From assembly GCA_025093985.1 (NCBI GenBank), contig JACAAK010000009.1, positions 2,294,001 through 2,358,000 of the forward strand: a DNA stretch of 64,000 nucleotides, written 5' to 3'. This DNA comes from Calvatia gigantea. Its lineage: Eukaryota > Basidiomycota > Agaricomycetes > Agaricales > Lycoperdaceae. The notes below the pieces were generated by a model. The model worked only from the letters and a program-made list of their open reading frames with translations, was not told the origin of the DNA and did not search any database. How positions within the stretch are numbered: position 1 is the first letter of the stretch; each line of letters starts with the position of its first letter. Shown one piece after another: positions 33,585 through 46,225 of this stretch. The position numbers were made by a program, and so were the translations under genes.

Positions 33585-36500
33585 CTAAATACTTGGGACA
33601 TGTTGAAGAATATGCACTGCCTGAGGGTTTATGGCCTCTCCAAGTAGGTGATACAATATGATGATATCGAGAGGAGTAAATCTGCGGGAAGCCAAGATAG
33701 CTACTCCTGGAATACAGCACATTGCCAACCTCACAAATCTTCACGAGATCACTTACCGGGGGCAGGCGGCAAAGCGATATCCTCAAAGCCCCATTCTTGG
33801 GAACTGAAAGAAGGGGGACCTTGCGACAAAATGTTGGCAAATCGGCTGTTCGCGGGCTCTGAAGATGTGCCACTGGTTTGGTGTTGAGGCGATGCTACTT
33901 CTTGGCTCTTGTCGTCATCAAGGGAAAGTGTTCCCAAAGTCTTGTGTAATCGGAGATTGCTTTCATTGCTGAATGATTCCGAGTCCGATATGAAATGTTG
34001 TAGAGGTTACTCACTGAATCTCCTGTTTCCGCTGGTAACTCCAGGTCTTGCAGGCCTCCTTGAATTGAGTGAGAATCCCAGCAAGGTCATTGTAAAACTG
34101 GAGTTATCCGTTTAGCCACCTGTTACGGAAGATAGCGGAACTTACCCTGAAGCCTTCCCCTAGATTACGAGTTATCTCACGATATTTAAAGTACGCAAGA
34201 TCTAGGGATTGGAGCGCATGCTCGCGATCCTTGACCGAAGGATCCTGTCTTCTGGACTGAAGGAATTGTTCATTGACGATCTTGCCCAATATTATTTTTA
34301 GCTTCAATGTCCGATAAAATGAAAGCACCCCGTACCTTGATATCGCCCAGTACGCTATCCTGTTTTCCTCGGAGCTCCTCTAGTTCACTCAAAAACCTAT
34401 CATACTTGGCGAGCTCTTCATCGAGAATGTCCTCAAACATCTCCGCTCTTAACTCTGCCAATCGCTCGAAGCCGGACGCGATCTTTAAGACCCGGGGCTG
34501 GATGTCGTCCGCCGCCTCTAGATCCCGTGCTTGATGAACGAGCTGGTTTCTATCGCGATGAACTGTATCAAGTTCTTCCAATTTAATTCTGAGAGAGCGT
34601 GCATGATTTCTTGTCTGAACAGATTGGGGTGAAGGGTGGGAGGAAGGCGTGACAGTGGAGGAGGGCACGGATGCTTCCAAATCCGCCTGAGGTTCGTCAG
34701 GTGCGACCCGTGCCAATGCAAGGATGAGCTAACCTCGTCCCAAGTCAATTGACTAATACTGTCTTCCCATTCATCCCATTTTTGACGGATGGTTTCGTCA
34801 CCTGCCGCGGCTTCGGTCAAAATACTGCGGTATCTCCGTTCTTTTTCGATAAGTCCTTTGTTGGCTTCATGAGATGGGAGTCGTTTCAAAGGGATCTCTT
34901 TCCGCGCCGCTTCATCTTCGGATGCTTCGCTGTCGAGGATATCCATTGCCTGGTCGTGTGAAACGCCAAGCCCTAGTCAAATGGGTTAACATCAAAGGAA
35001 AAGGTATCCCACCTCTTCAAGGATAGTTTGGTCATGTTGGGCCAAGCGTTGGACGTCCTCAATCGATGTCGCAATTTTTGCCGGCCCGTCCTCAAGCCGT
35101 ACTTCCTCTGCCTTGCGCAAGAGACTTGGGGGAAGTCCAATGGGGCGTTCTAGTGCTTCGAGGGCGGCAGGAAGATTCATGCTCCTGAGCTCCCTGGGAA
35201 ATACAATTGCTGTCTTAGTTACTTGCAGGAGGGATGACCAAACTTACTCGTCGGCTTGGTACTGGTGCTCATGTGCGGCATCGACAAGTCGCTCTCTAGC
35301 AAGCGCGTGTTTGCGCTCGTTGTATATGTCTGGAGAAGAGATAAACCGAATAAGAGACAAAGGGAGAGAAAACATACTAATTGCCTCTCGTGCTCCCCAT
35401 CCGATGAGGCCCTCGAACAAAGGCTGCATAGTCCCTAGGACAGTTCTTGGGTCGAGTAAACCGGGTGGGATGGTCGGAGAGGCTAGGCTGGTCTCTGGTA
35501 TTGGCGTAAGGGTGGCTGTTGCAGGTATATCATGATGATATATGAGATCGTTGTCACGTTGCGCGCGAGCGAGGTTTTGTTGCACAGTATCCAAAAGGGA
35601 CTTGACACGGTTGTCAAACACGGGGTGTCATTCGATTAATTGAATACGTACCTGTATATCCTCTTGGACCGAGGCCGTTATTTTTCCACGGCGACCGATA
35701 TCTTGAGCTCGCTTGGCTTGATCCTGAGCTTTAATCAACCGCGAAATTTCGTATCCATATCTGGGGAGAAAAATAATCAATAGAAGCAAAAGGAGGGCAG
35801 AATTCCTGCCGGACCTACTATTTTCTAACTCCTCAAGACTTTTTCTGTATTCGGCGACAGAGATGAAATGATGGCCCTTGGCTTCGATATGAGGTAGCCA
35901 ATCCTATAAATGAACAGAGGAATCAACAAAATCATATGAGATGTTGAATACGATATAAGTAGACGAAATGACCCACGGAAGGGAGCATATGCTTGACAGG
36001 TGGGTTTGCATCGCGGAATAGTCCAGCCGAGAGCGCATATAGTGAGGACACCTACCGAGACGATGGGATTGTCGCTGGAATTGCGTATATAGAAACACTT
36101 TCGTTGAACTTACTCTAGCCGCAATCTTGGCAACAAGGGAGTTCTTGTATTGGCCTTAAAGTTGCGGAGTTAGACCGTTACTCCGGGCAGGGAGTTTTTC
36201 TCACTAATTTTAGCCAATTGCCATGAACATTCTTGAGCTTGAGCAAGCATGAGGCTCTCGAAGCCCCGAACAAATGTAGAAGAGAGGTCGAGTGGCCGTT
36301 CTCCGTCGTCAGGTGGATATGTGATACTGGGTAGTACGGCGGTGTTCAGGTATGAGAGGGTCCCTGCCGCGTGCTTCATGAAGTTAGATACTTTCGAAAG
36401 GGTACATAATCAGATAACTAACCTGATAGTAGTTTACCGCCTGTTTAATGCCCTCTACTTTTGATCTATCTACTGAAGCTCCTAATTGTGAATAAAGTGA

Positions 36501-36963
36501 CGCGAGGTTGTACAAAACTGAAGCACGTTCGAACGCCAGACTCTTTAAGGTCACCGGAATTTTATTTGGGTGAAAGGCAGGGGCGTAAGGAATCTCCAGT
36601 TGAATCTAGGACCAGGAGCTTCAACAGCATGCACAGTCATCTTGGGTCTGTGGCTCACGTCTGATGGCATTTTTGCCAGAACTGAAGTTAACTGGGCGTG
36701 ATAACTGTCGGAAACGGGCAAAACAACCAATTGGTGTGAAATTACAGCATTAGGAATGCCGAAACCTACAGCAGCGCTGCATGGATCCCACCGGCGTGAA
36801 CCGTTTCCCCTACACCATTCTTCCGCAAATCTTCCCATTGTTTGATGTCATTCTTGAATTCGTCGGGGTGTCCTCCGCCGTGAAAGGTTATGAAATCTCG
36901 GACTGCATCTTTAAGGTTGATCTCGTATGTTTTCTTGAACGGAAAAGCGAGAAGATTGGGCAT
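33585..36963 (-). CDS. BRO1: BRO1/ALIX-type ESCRT-associated protein
   Basis: Bro1/ALIX recruits ESCRT-III and deubiquitinating activity for sorting into multivesicular bodies. The start at 36963 gives MPNLLAFPFKKTYEINLKDA, the BRO1-domain N-terminus. It continues with YAPAFHPNKIPVTLKSLAF, ERASVLYNLASLYSQLGASV and EGIKQAVNYYQ, then GTLSYLNTAVLP, FESLMLAQAQECSWQLAKI and further BRO1 helices to about 35800. The V-shaped coiled-coil (LYPxL-binding) region follows: ALEALERPIGLPPSLLRKAE, RRYRSILTEAAAGDETIRQK and LDLAYFKYREITRNLGEGF. The C-terminal tail is short and Ser/Gln-rich (PANSRFANILSQGPPSF) and lacks the long Pro-rich region usual for Bro1/ALIX. The final exon (to a stop at 33585) is poorly supported. 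About 12 short introns. Confidence 0.85.
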
Positions 36964-37943
36964 GATAGCGTCAAAAGTGCGGCCAATGCTAGCACAACTC
37001 GTTAGTGTGTAATGGCAAGAGTCCGGTTTGGGATTTAGGACTGCATTTTCATACTGATTGAATGATGCCAATTGCTCACGTGGCCTTTTCGGAATTGAAT
37101 ATGTTGACTTCTTGAACTCGAACATCATAAACCAGCTGTTTCCTTTTGTCTTGCTGTCAATAAACTCAGCTTTTTCTATCTCATGATTGACCGGACCGGC
37201 TCGGGTGGCGATAACGATAAGGCGCCAACTTGACTTTTAACTGTACACAACAGTGCATTTTCTGCCATCCGATGAACATCAAAATGAACATCACATCGAT
37301 ACTTGCTCGGGATCGCCTTTTCGGCACATCGGGGGCACGATCATGACAACCACGAGGACCGCGTGGCATTTTAACCTACGAACAGCAACAAAACCAGTGT
37401 TCTGTAATGGCATTTTCACTGGTTCCAGTCTCCTTTTGGTATCCTGAGTCCTTGCGTTTAGTGTGAGATGCGTTGGTGCTCCCAGCAGCCGTGTCGCGAG
37501 GAAATACCACCACTCCATGTCAGAGCCAGTCCAGTTGATTCTTACCTTGCCGATTTCCGCTCCACTCAATTATACCAATGCCAATGGACCGCACTGTGAG
37601 TGCGGAACCGGCGACGCCTGTATCAACGCGGCTCGAGGCATCATTGACAAGCGTCGTGTCTGCGTGGATCACCTGCCATTTTTCGGATGATCTGAACTAT
37701 GGGATCCGGATTGTGACTCTCTTCCAGTCCAGGGGGGGTGGGATGAGCAGGCTCCCGAGCCCATACATTAAGCCAATCTGGTTTGGTCAGATGTTCATTC
37801 AAAGTCAACACCACCTGAATGTTGTTTCGACTTTTTTTTCTCGGGGCTGTTTTCCTCAGGTTGGTCCTCATTGACCCGGCAGGCATTAAGGTGAGTGGAT
37901 GAGTATAAATTACCGGCTTAACAGTCTCCTCCCCTCATCAAAC
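36964..37943. other. Intergenic between BRO1 and a small + strand gene
   Basis: Nearly 1 kb with no convincing gene. Open frames on both strands in 37290-37890 are mutually overlapping and lack recognisable motifs. Confidence 0.5.
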
Positions 37944-38399
37944 ATGAATCCCAACAACTCGCAGTCTGACAGTCACCCTTTCTCTTTCTCGACTCGCGTT
38001 CCCCGCCCCTCCCAAGTTACATGGCCGCCTCGAGTATATGGTGGCCCCTCAAGTGGGCTGGGATACTGCCGGGGCCCCAGCACGAACTCCGTCTCCGCCA
38101 GTTTCAGCCCGGTCTACTCAACAAATCCAGTCAGTATAATTCTCAGCGTATGAGTCCCCGGCTGACCGCCATCCTCTAGGTCGAAACCTTTGCCATCGTG
38201 AGTAAGATGTGATGAGCGTACTACCATTTAGCTAACCGCTCGTTGCAGAATCAGGCAGTTCAAGTATTTTATGAAGGTACCTGGGTTGCAGGTGTCGTCG
38301 TCGCCGGTCTCCACCGAATCGATGCAGTAGGTGCCAGCGGCTATGCCGATTTTGTGCATCCTGACTTTTACTATGGTATAACCGTTTAGGATACACGGT
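37944..38399 (+). CDS. Small protein of unknown function
   Basis: Three exons join in frame. 37944 onward encodes MNPNNSQSDSHPFSFSTRVP and a Ser/Pro/Gly-rich stretch ending VYSTNP. A tiny 18-base exon encodes VETFAI. A last exon encodes NQAVQVFYEGTWVAGVVVAG, then LHRIDAVGASGYADFVHPDF and YYGITV, ending at a TAG at 38397-38399. The result is about 115 residues. The last part resembles a small SH3- or Tudor-like barrel (repeated short Val/Gly strands with a conserved YEGTWVAG-type turn), but this is only a visual impression. Both introns have good GT..AG ends and preserve frame, which supports a real gene. Confidence 0.5.
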
Positions 38400-39230
38400 C
38401 AATTTCTTGGCAGGGAGGCGACGTTACGTTGAAGGGGAATTCCTCCAAGAGCATGTCAAAGTTGCCCCAGCGCCGAGAGAGTGCGCCTAAGTCCTTGGCG
38501 GCGTGGTGCTCATTTATTCCTAATAGAAGCATGTTGTCCTGTTTTGTTTTCGAGAACTTGCAGTCTGGCACTGCACGTAATGAGATTTACGGCGGCGTGA
38601 TGACCAAGTCCTGGTTTATGAGGTCTCAGGCTTTACTTCCTGGCGCAGGGTCACCGTGGCGAACCCAGAACAGCAGCACAACACAACCGAATCTACTATT
38701 GCCCATACGTTTGTCCCCTAACTTGAGAGTGTAGCAAATATTTTTTTGCGCATCACGACGCTCGTAACTACAAAGATATCTCTATCATCCGTGTTGGACC
38801 GCGAGTGCGTGCGAAATCTGAAGATTGATAGCAGTTAACATGGAGCTGATGAAGAATGTAAATATATGTCTCTGGCAGGCCTATGTTAAGAGAACTAAAC
38901 GCCGCCGTCCGGGTATCTCAGTCAGTTGCAAGTGCAAGTGATGGCTGGCGCACGTAGAGCCTTAGCAACAATAGGTGGGGACCACCTGTGGCTGTGACAA
39001 ACGGCATCTCCCATTTTGGCGTTTGCTATCAGCTGAGCCTGAGCGTGAACAAGTTCACTGCCCACAACCTCCATCATCCTTCGTTATACTCAACACATCC
39101 GCCCCTTTGCCTTCACCCGCCTGCTCGCTGTTGCCGGTCTCCAAGCGCTGGTCCTGCTTTGGCCCTTTTCTCAACAGCTCCGACTTCCACCCAATCCTCG
39201 CTTCGTTCTCTATCCTCTTCACGAGTAGCC
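38400..39230. other. Intergenic upstream of the RasGAP gene
   Basis: About 830 bases. The last 180 bases before 39231 are C/T-rich and form the likely promoter and leader of the RasGAP gene. One open frame of about 100 residues (38429-38734) has no recognisable features and is not called. Confidence 0.5.
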
Positions 39231-42013
39231 ATGTCCTACGAACCAATGTCTCCCATGTCCACTCGTCGCCTGACGAACAGGAATACAAATCGGTATAGCG
39301 TTACCGCCCTGTTCAGTATGGCTGCTGAGCAAGACGTGGAGGTCGAAGATGACTTGGCGAAAGGTGTGTTTACCCCCAATCCAGTCTATCCGCTCGCTTA
39401 ACCGTCTCATACAGCCCAGAAACGACTGCGCGATCTCAAAGCAAAGATTTCAGCTCAGTCGAAAAAGAACTTTGTGTTGGAACGAGATGTACGATACCTG
39501 GATTCTCGGATTGCGTTGTTGATTCAGAACAGAATGGCCCTAGACGAGGTGCGCGACAGGATTTTTCGGCGGTTTTCATTACTTAAACCAATGCGCATAT
39601 AGCAACGAGAAGTTGAACGAACGTTGGAAGATGTGGACCCCACTGAAGGTCACTATCCAGATGACCGAAAATTGCAACAATATTGCAACCTCTTCTTCCT
39701 TCTGCAATCCGAGCCTCGACATATTGCCGCCCTATGTCGCCTGGTCTCTCTGTCTGAGATTGACACCCTCCTGCAAACAGTCATGTTTACTCTTTACGGA
39801 AACCAATACGAAAGTCGAGAAGAGCATTTACTCCTCACTATGTTCCAATCCGTCCTCTCCGCTCAGTTCGAAACCGCCACAGAATTCGGATCCCTCCTTC
39901 GGGCGAATACTCCCGTATCACGGATGATGACCACATATACCCGCCGCGGGCCCGGTCAGAGTTATCTGAAGAGCGTTTTGGCGGAAAGAATTAATAGCCT
40001 CATTGAACACAAGGATTTGAACCTTGAAATTAACCCGGTCAAAGTATGTTCACTCCCGCTCTTTTCATACGGTGCATCTCACTCCGTATTAGGTCTATGA
40101 GCAAATGATAAATCAGATTGAGGAGGAGACAGGGTCATTACCAGCTAACCTGCCCAGAGGTGTTCCTTTTGAGGCTGCGGCTGAGAACATTGATGTTCAG
40201 ACCATCATCGCCCCTCGTTTGACAATGCTCATGGAAATTGCCAATAGCTTCCTTGTGACAATCATCGAGAGTATGGAAAGCGTGCCATACGGTATCCGGT
40301 GGATCTGTAAGCAGATTCGCAGCTTGACGAGAGTAAGTCACCCCTTTTATTCAACATTTCAACTTCACCTTACTCGAAATCCAGCGGAAATACCCTGAGG
40401 CTACGGAGTTTGCGATATGCTCTCTCATTGGCGGTTTCTTCTTCCTCCGTTTCATCAATCCAGCCATTGTCACACCTCAAGCCTACATGCTGGTAGACGG
40501 GGTTCCCGCTAAGCATCCTCGACGGACGCTCACACTAGTATGTGAAGTTGTTCCAGCCCTGGCGCTTATTCTCAAGCCCGCATAGATCGCCAAGATGCTC
40601 CAAAACCTTGCAAACAAGCCCTCTTACTCGAAAGAGGCGTACATGATGACCCTCAATCCGTTTGTTGAAAATAACAAGGCTCGGATTAACCAATTCCTTA
40701 ACAATCTCTGCGAAGTTGGGGATTTCTATGACACACTTGAAGTGAGATGACAGGTGCTCCTTTGACGCGTTTATTACTGACGGCCTCTTCCTCCTGTCAG
40801 ATGGATCAATATATGGCCCTTTCCAAGAAGGATTTGATGATCAATATCACCTTGAATGAATTGTATAATACGCACTCATTAATATTGCAACACATCGAAA
40901 CACTGGTAAGGGTATAAGTGTATCTTCATCTACCCCATCTGACGCGCTCCGCATAGTCTCCCAACGAAAAGCAACATTTGCGCATTCTAACAGATGAACT
41001 TGGTACCGCCCCTGCTCAGGTTCCTCGAAAAGAGAATCGAGCGATCGAACTGCCGTTGTACAGCCGTTGGGAGACTCCTATTCAAGATATACAGAGCGCG
41101 CTCATGGATTCGGTGTCATCGAGTGACATGTTGTACATGGAGACCAAGTCTATTTTTGTTCAGCTTATTCGATCTCTGCCGAATGCCGGGCTCAAGTCTC
41201 CGTATGATCTTGCTGCGATCGCTGAGCGGGCAGCAACGACCAAAGATGCCGTCCTTGTGCGCAAGGGGATCAAAGTCAAGGAGATGTTGCGAGAGTTGGA
41301 GGAGCTGAAGATCGTTGACAAGAAGGATGGGTACAAGCTCATGCAGGAGGAGGTTGCTCAGGAACTTGTTCATCTCGGTAACTTGCGCGAGAAGGTTATT
41401 GCAGAAACCAAATCCCTGGAGGCGGTCTACAAGACCATTTGTGATCACAACAACTATATGCGCTCTCAGCTCGAACAATACAAGGCTTACCTCCAGAACG
41501 TCCGTCTTACCGCTACCAAAGACAAGGGCGTTACGACTGGTGTTGGCGTTGTTACTGTTGGTGGGAAGGACAAGAAACCTACCAAGGCTGTCGTGCTTGG
41601 TCCTTATAGGTTTACCCATGCTCAGTTAGAGAAGGAGGGTATTATCGTGGAGAGCAATGTGCCAGACAACAGGTGCGTGCTTTTGGTGTGACTTACTCCA
41701 TCGCCGTCTGACTGAATTTGCTTCTGCTCCTTTTTAGACGTCCGAATATTTATTTCAATATCACTTCGCCGACTCCTGGAACTTTCATCATCGCGTTACA
41801 TTATAAGGGTCGAGAGAAGGCTATTCTCGAGATGGATCTCAAAATTGATGACCTCCTGGAGAAGGTTAGTTCGGCCTTTTGGTTGAGGCGGTGGAGCGTT
41901 CTAACACTTGTGCGCAGCAAAAGGACAACAAACATCTGTTAGACCTGGAATATGTACAGCTGAATGTTCCGAAAGTGTTGGGATTACTCAAGAAGGTTTT
42001 TGCTAAGCGATAA
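39231..42013 (+). CDS. gap1: Ras GTPase-activating protein with RasGAP and RasGAP_C domains (Gap1/Sar1-like)
   Basis: The start at 39231 gives [21 protein letters not shown] coiled N-terminus follows ([20 protein letters not shown]). The RasGAP domain begins near 39660 ([20 protein letters not shown]), contains [18 protein letters not shown] (an Arg where classical RasGAPs place the arginine finger) and the FLR motif [17 protein letters not shown], and ends near 40730. The RasGAP_C region follows: [59 protein letters not shown] and [15 protein letters not shown], down to [20 protein letters not shown] and a terminal LLKKVFAKR. This matches fission-yeast Gap1 and other IQGAP-related fungal RasGAPs that switch off Ras in mating and morphogenesis. 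No calponin-homology or IQ motifs are seen, so it is not IQGAP itself. About nine short introns. Confidence 0.92.
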
Positions 42014-42642
42014 AATGTTATTACCACCCTCCACTCTCCCCTGGTCACTCTTTCGCGTAATTGATTCCTCTTCTCCTTTTTTTTATATGGTCTTCGTTTA
42101 TGTCTGTTTTCCTGTACTGTTACTGTTTACTGTTCTCCCGATACCCCCCCACATTTTGGCGCTACATATTATTTAAGCTTGAATTTCTTCCTCTGTGGTT
42201 GTGCGCCCATGACATTTGTGATTATATTCTCATACCTGGATGTGTGATATATTGTTCCGTTTTTGTTATTAATTTGTGGATGTTCCGGTTTTGTGTATTT
42301 TCAACTTGGCGCCACTGCTTTGCTTGGGCGGACGGGTAACACGGGATTACAAAGCGGCAGACTTCCTATTTGAGGAGAATGCGCCGTGGAGCGGCCGCTA
42401 TTCATGTCGACGGCAACGAACTGCACAGCTGCTTGTCATCAAGCAAACAACTACCCACCTCCTGTCCTTTATATACCACTCTTTTGGATTCCTTTATTTC
42501 TTCGCTCAAACAAAGAGCACTACCTCGATTTCGCAAGCCCGGATCTTGTGCGCGGGATTAGAAAACGGATACAAAGACACCAAGGCTCGGAACGCGGATG
42601 CACCTGTATATCACAGACCCGGAATCACAATTCTGAAAACCT
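42014..42642. other. Intergenic between RasGAP and aspartic protease
   Basis: About 630 bases. The left half is T-rich 3' flank. The right half is the likely protease promoter. No gene seen. Confidence 0.55.
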
Positions 42643-44996
42643 ATGATGCTCGTTGCTTCAGGTCTCCGCTGGCTGGCCAATATCTTAGCTTGGTCTTTAT
42701 TGTGGCGACTAGTCGCAGGCAATGTGAGGGCAGAGTCTGGAGGTGCTGATGGGACGTTGCTTCCGAGGTTCCTCCCGAAGGAACAACTCGTTCATTTGCC
42801 TATCGTCCCAAGAGCCGCTCCCACTAGTACGACTGGAAACGGGAACGCGACTGCGAACGCTACTGCACCAGCGACCCCAAAATCTACCGCGGGGTGGAAT
42901 CCGGTCTCGCAAGCGACGGATCGGCAGTGCGTGCCCTATTCTTATCTCCCGGACTTTTGTAATTGATATTCGGTACTATATACAATAGGTCATATTATGT
43001 TGTAATAAAAGTCGGCGACGCCAACTTTCGTGTTGTGCTTGACACTGGCTCGGCTGACCTTTGGGTTGTGTCCTCCGCGTGCTCAACGGAGGCTTGCAAG
43101 GGCTTGCCAAAGTACCCCCTGGAATATCAGAGCCCGAATTTTCAAAGTGTGAATGGGAATACGACAGTGTTCAGTACAAGCTATGCCGACGGTACTGGTG
43201 CGTTTAGTCCTCGCTTTCGCAGTTGATCGCAGTTATAACTATTTGATATGTAGCGGTGTCGGGCATTGTTGCAAGAGAGAGGGTTGAGTTAGGTGGACTA
43301 GCCGCAGTTAATCAAACTATTGGTTCGTTGTTTGTTTTACCTGGCACAGTTGCGATCGGTATTAAACGGCATGGCACCCTAGGCCTCGTATCTAATTCTA
43401 GTCTACACTTGAGTGACCAAGAAAGTGGGATTCTAGGTTTGGGTTATCCCCGACTTTCGACTCTCTCCGGTACCTGCGTCCCTCTTCACTGCCTGTGTCC
43501 TCCTCGCTAACGAAAATCAGCGACACCATTTTTCGTAAGCCTCGCGCAGCAAGGACTTGTCGATTATCCGCTTTTCGGATTGAGTCTCACCAACAACCTG
43601 TATGGGTCTCTCTCGTTGGGAGCTATCGATGCCTCGATCGTCACCAATCCTCATAATATAAGCTGGAACGATGTCGCCCAGTTTTCTCCTTTTAACGTCG
43701 AGAGTAACAGTTCCAGTTACTTGCACTGGGCAATACCCCTCACATCATTCGGTGTGAATGGCTTAAACTCGACTCAGCTTACGCCGCTGCCCACGCACGC
43801 AAACGCAACAGGCAATATCTCGTTAGCTTTGTTTGATGTGTGAGTATGAATTCATCTCAGTCGCTATTCTCTCTAACCATTTCTCAGTGGTGCTCCTGGC
43901 ATCTACGGGCCGTATCAGGATGTGCGTTCTTGAATCTTAGCCATCTTTAAAGACACCCTGTTAATCGCCTCTAGGTCACTCGCCTCTACGATTTGATTGA
44001 CGGTGCTCGGCTCATTGACGCGGACAGTCAGTGTCTATACTTTTTTGATTGGGACCTGACTTAAATCAATGGGTAGACGGGCAATGGGCTATCCCTTGCG
44101 ATACCCGCGTCACGCTTTCTTTGACATTTGGGTGGGTATATAGAAGGCCAGCTCGACGAACTCAGAGCTCACCAATTTCTAGACGTCACCAATACCTGCT
44201 GCAACCCTCAGACTACATTATTGGTCTTGCCTCTGGAAACCCCAATTTATGTCTATCATGGCCAAGGGCACTCCCACCTACCTCCGATGGAATTGATTGG
44301 CAAATTGGTAAGTCAACTCTGTTTTAATCTTGACATTTCTGAAGAGCAACCACAGGCTCTGCTTTCCTCAGAACCGTTTATTCAATCTTCAGGTATGCTC
44401 TTACTCTCTCACCCCCGGCAAACAGTTTTGGCTCAGATCTGCCTAGCTATGGTATCGACGCAAAGGAACCTCCCAAAATCGGTCTCTACCCTCTCACCAC
44501 TGACATTGTCAATGTCGGGAACTCAAGTAGCTCAGTACCAACACCCACCACGCCTTCTCAGACACCCTCTGTCAATCCCACTTCACTCACACCGCAAACC
44601 ACAATCGAAACCACCCTCCCCAACCTCCTCGTTCCAACACCTACATTCACCACACCACCGTACATCTTCAACACCTCCATCCCAGCATCCATCGGCGGCA
44701 TCGTGAGTTTTGGGCTCGCCACAAGCACATACCACGCCATTCTTGCCCAAGCTGAAGCTACAACTGGATTCAATGCCTCAGCTATACCGACGATATCGCC
44801 TGCACCTTCGGTTGTAACTGTTACGTTGACGGATGGTAAGACGACAGTGTCGACGTATTCGCCGGCTGCTGTTCCACTTGGTATACCCCCTGGATGGAGA
44901 AGCGCTGGTGTTAGCCTAACGGGGGGGAGGGTGTTTGGTGTTGTTGCGGTTGCGCAGGTGGTGGCTTTTGCCATTTGGACTCTTGGAATATATTAG
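42643..44996 (+). CDS. Secreted, probably GPI-anchored pepsin-like aspartic protease (family A1)
   Basis: The start at 42643 (a second ATG at 42646 is in frame) opens a hydrophobic signal peptide, then a short propeptide and an Ala/Thr/Asn-rich linker. After the first intron comes SYYVVIKVGDANFRVVLDTG, then SADLWVVSSAC, the first catalytic site, with the flap segment FSTSYADGT and later SGILGLGYPRLSTL. The second lobe contains SLALFDVGAPGIYGPYQD, where the second catalytic motif reads D-V-G rather than D-[TS]-G, and then GQWAIPCDT. The C-terminal third is a Ser/Thr/Pro-rich stalk ending in a hydrophobic tail (VFGVVAVAQVVAFAIWTLG), as expected for a yapsin-like GPI anchor. About eight short introns; those between 43900 and 44450 are approximate. 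Confidence 0.88.
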
Positions 44997-45248
44997 TTGT
45001 ATATACATGCGGTGGTGCGCATATTGGACTTCTAGGACGTTATTTGTTCTCGTTAATAGTTATACACGTGCAGATTCTGATTTCCTTGCTCAAAATTTGA
45101 CCCGAGGATTGGTATCTAATGGAAACTCATTTTCAATTCCTTTTCAGGTTCTGGATATTGATCGTATCGTTGCACACGGAGGTATTCAAATCACAAGCAG
45201 TTGAATTTGATAAATAGTGGGCACGAAGACAGTCTCTCGCCTTGAGAA

Positions 45249-45582
45249 CTAATCCGACAAGATCCGCAACACCAGCGGAAAGCCCTGGATACCCCCAGCG
45301 GGTTGCTCCAAACGCATTGTTATGCCATCATAACCCTGTACAATGGCTTCCCCGTAACCATTCTTGTACCTGGATGCGAGAGATTGGATAATCAGAAGTA
45401 TATTGCTCAACCCGTGTGTTCCCAAACCTGCAGGTCGGTGGCAGGTCCTTCGTTTGTCCTGCTGGCTCGATGAACCCAGTGAAGCCCGTGTCATTCACGA
45501 GGAAGACCTTTCCTGCTGCACCGACTGCGATTTGGGATGGAGAGTTGAAGGGGGCGTGCATGAACCCTAGGAATAGCACCAA
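45249..45582 (-). CDS. Possible short gene fragment, unknown
   Basis: Two minus-strand segments join across a GT..AG intron (TTTGGGAACACACG... to CATCCAG). They read LGFMHAPFNSPSQIAVGAAG, KVFLVNDTGFTGFIEPAGQT, KDLPPTCR, then YKNGYGEAIVQGYDGITMRL and EQPAGGIQGFPLVLRILSD with a stop at 45249. The composition is protein-like and the splice is in frame, but the 5' end is missing or unclear. No family is recognised. It may be a relic. Confidence 0.3.
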
Positions 45583-45686
45583 CGGAGCCAGGCCTTAGAC
45601 TGCGAGGATGTCGTGCTGAGTGGTGATGGTTCATACAATCTATGTCCATGCAAAAACATATTCTAGTACTGAGGGTAAAAACGAGA

Positions 45687-46225
45687 TCATGTATTATTGG
45701 AATTGCGATTCGACTGGGCGAACGAGAAGTTGATATTATTGGAGTTCCTATTTGACTGGGCGAACGAGAAGTTGATATTATGACCGCTCCCAGAAATATA
45801 AAAGCTATCGGCGGAAAAGCTGTCGGCCGTATTGCCTCCGACAATGTTGTAGCCAAAGATGGGCGAAATATATTGCAGGCTTTGGGAAATGCTGGATCTA
45901 GGCAACTGGGTGAGTGGAGGGGCATGTCCACGTTCGATCGATGATGGCCTGGAGAGGGCAGCTATCTGCTTGCGTAGCTCGATATCAGACTGCAACTATG
46001 AGGAGATCGGCGTGCGTGCATGATACGGATACCAAGATCGATCACACTGAAAAGATCGAGAGCTCGTCGAAGGCCGTCTTTGCACCTCCGAATGGTTTTT
46101 TTGTCTGCTTTGTAGTTGAAGGTTCTCCTGACCCAGAAGCGGGATAGAAATGCAGAGTTCATCAGTATCCTGATCCCAAATCGTCTCTTGCCACGTTTCC
46201 TTACATAATCCTCGATTAATTTCAT
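45687..46225 (-). CDS. Possible small gene with a 14-residue repeat, unknown
   Basis: A possible exon ending in AFDELSIFS joins, across an intron of about 50 bases, LQSDIELRKQIAALSRPSS, a Ser/Pro-rich stretch, IFGYNIVGGNTADSFS and two copies of a 14-residue unit containing NNINFSFAQSN, before a stop at 45687. The start is not clear. The family is not recognised. The repeat is described separately. Confidence 0.32.
45692..45775. repeat. Two tandem 42-base units
   Basis: Units 45692-45733 and 45734-45775 match at 38 of 42 positions. On the minus strand they encode two in-frame copies of a 14-residue Asn/Ser/Phe-rich motif. Confidence 0.85.

Noticed and set aside
38429..38734. Plus-strand open frame of about 100 residues upstream of the RasGAP gene
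   Set aside because: A minus-strand frame over the same bases is equally plausible, and neither has motifs or splice support.
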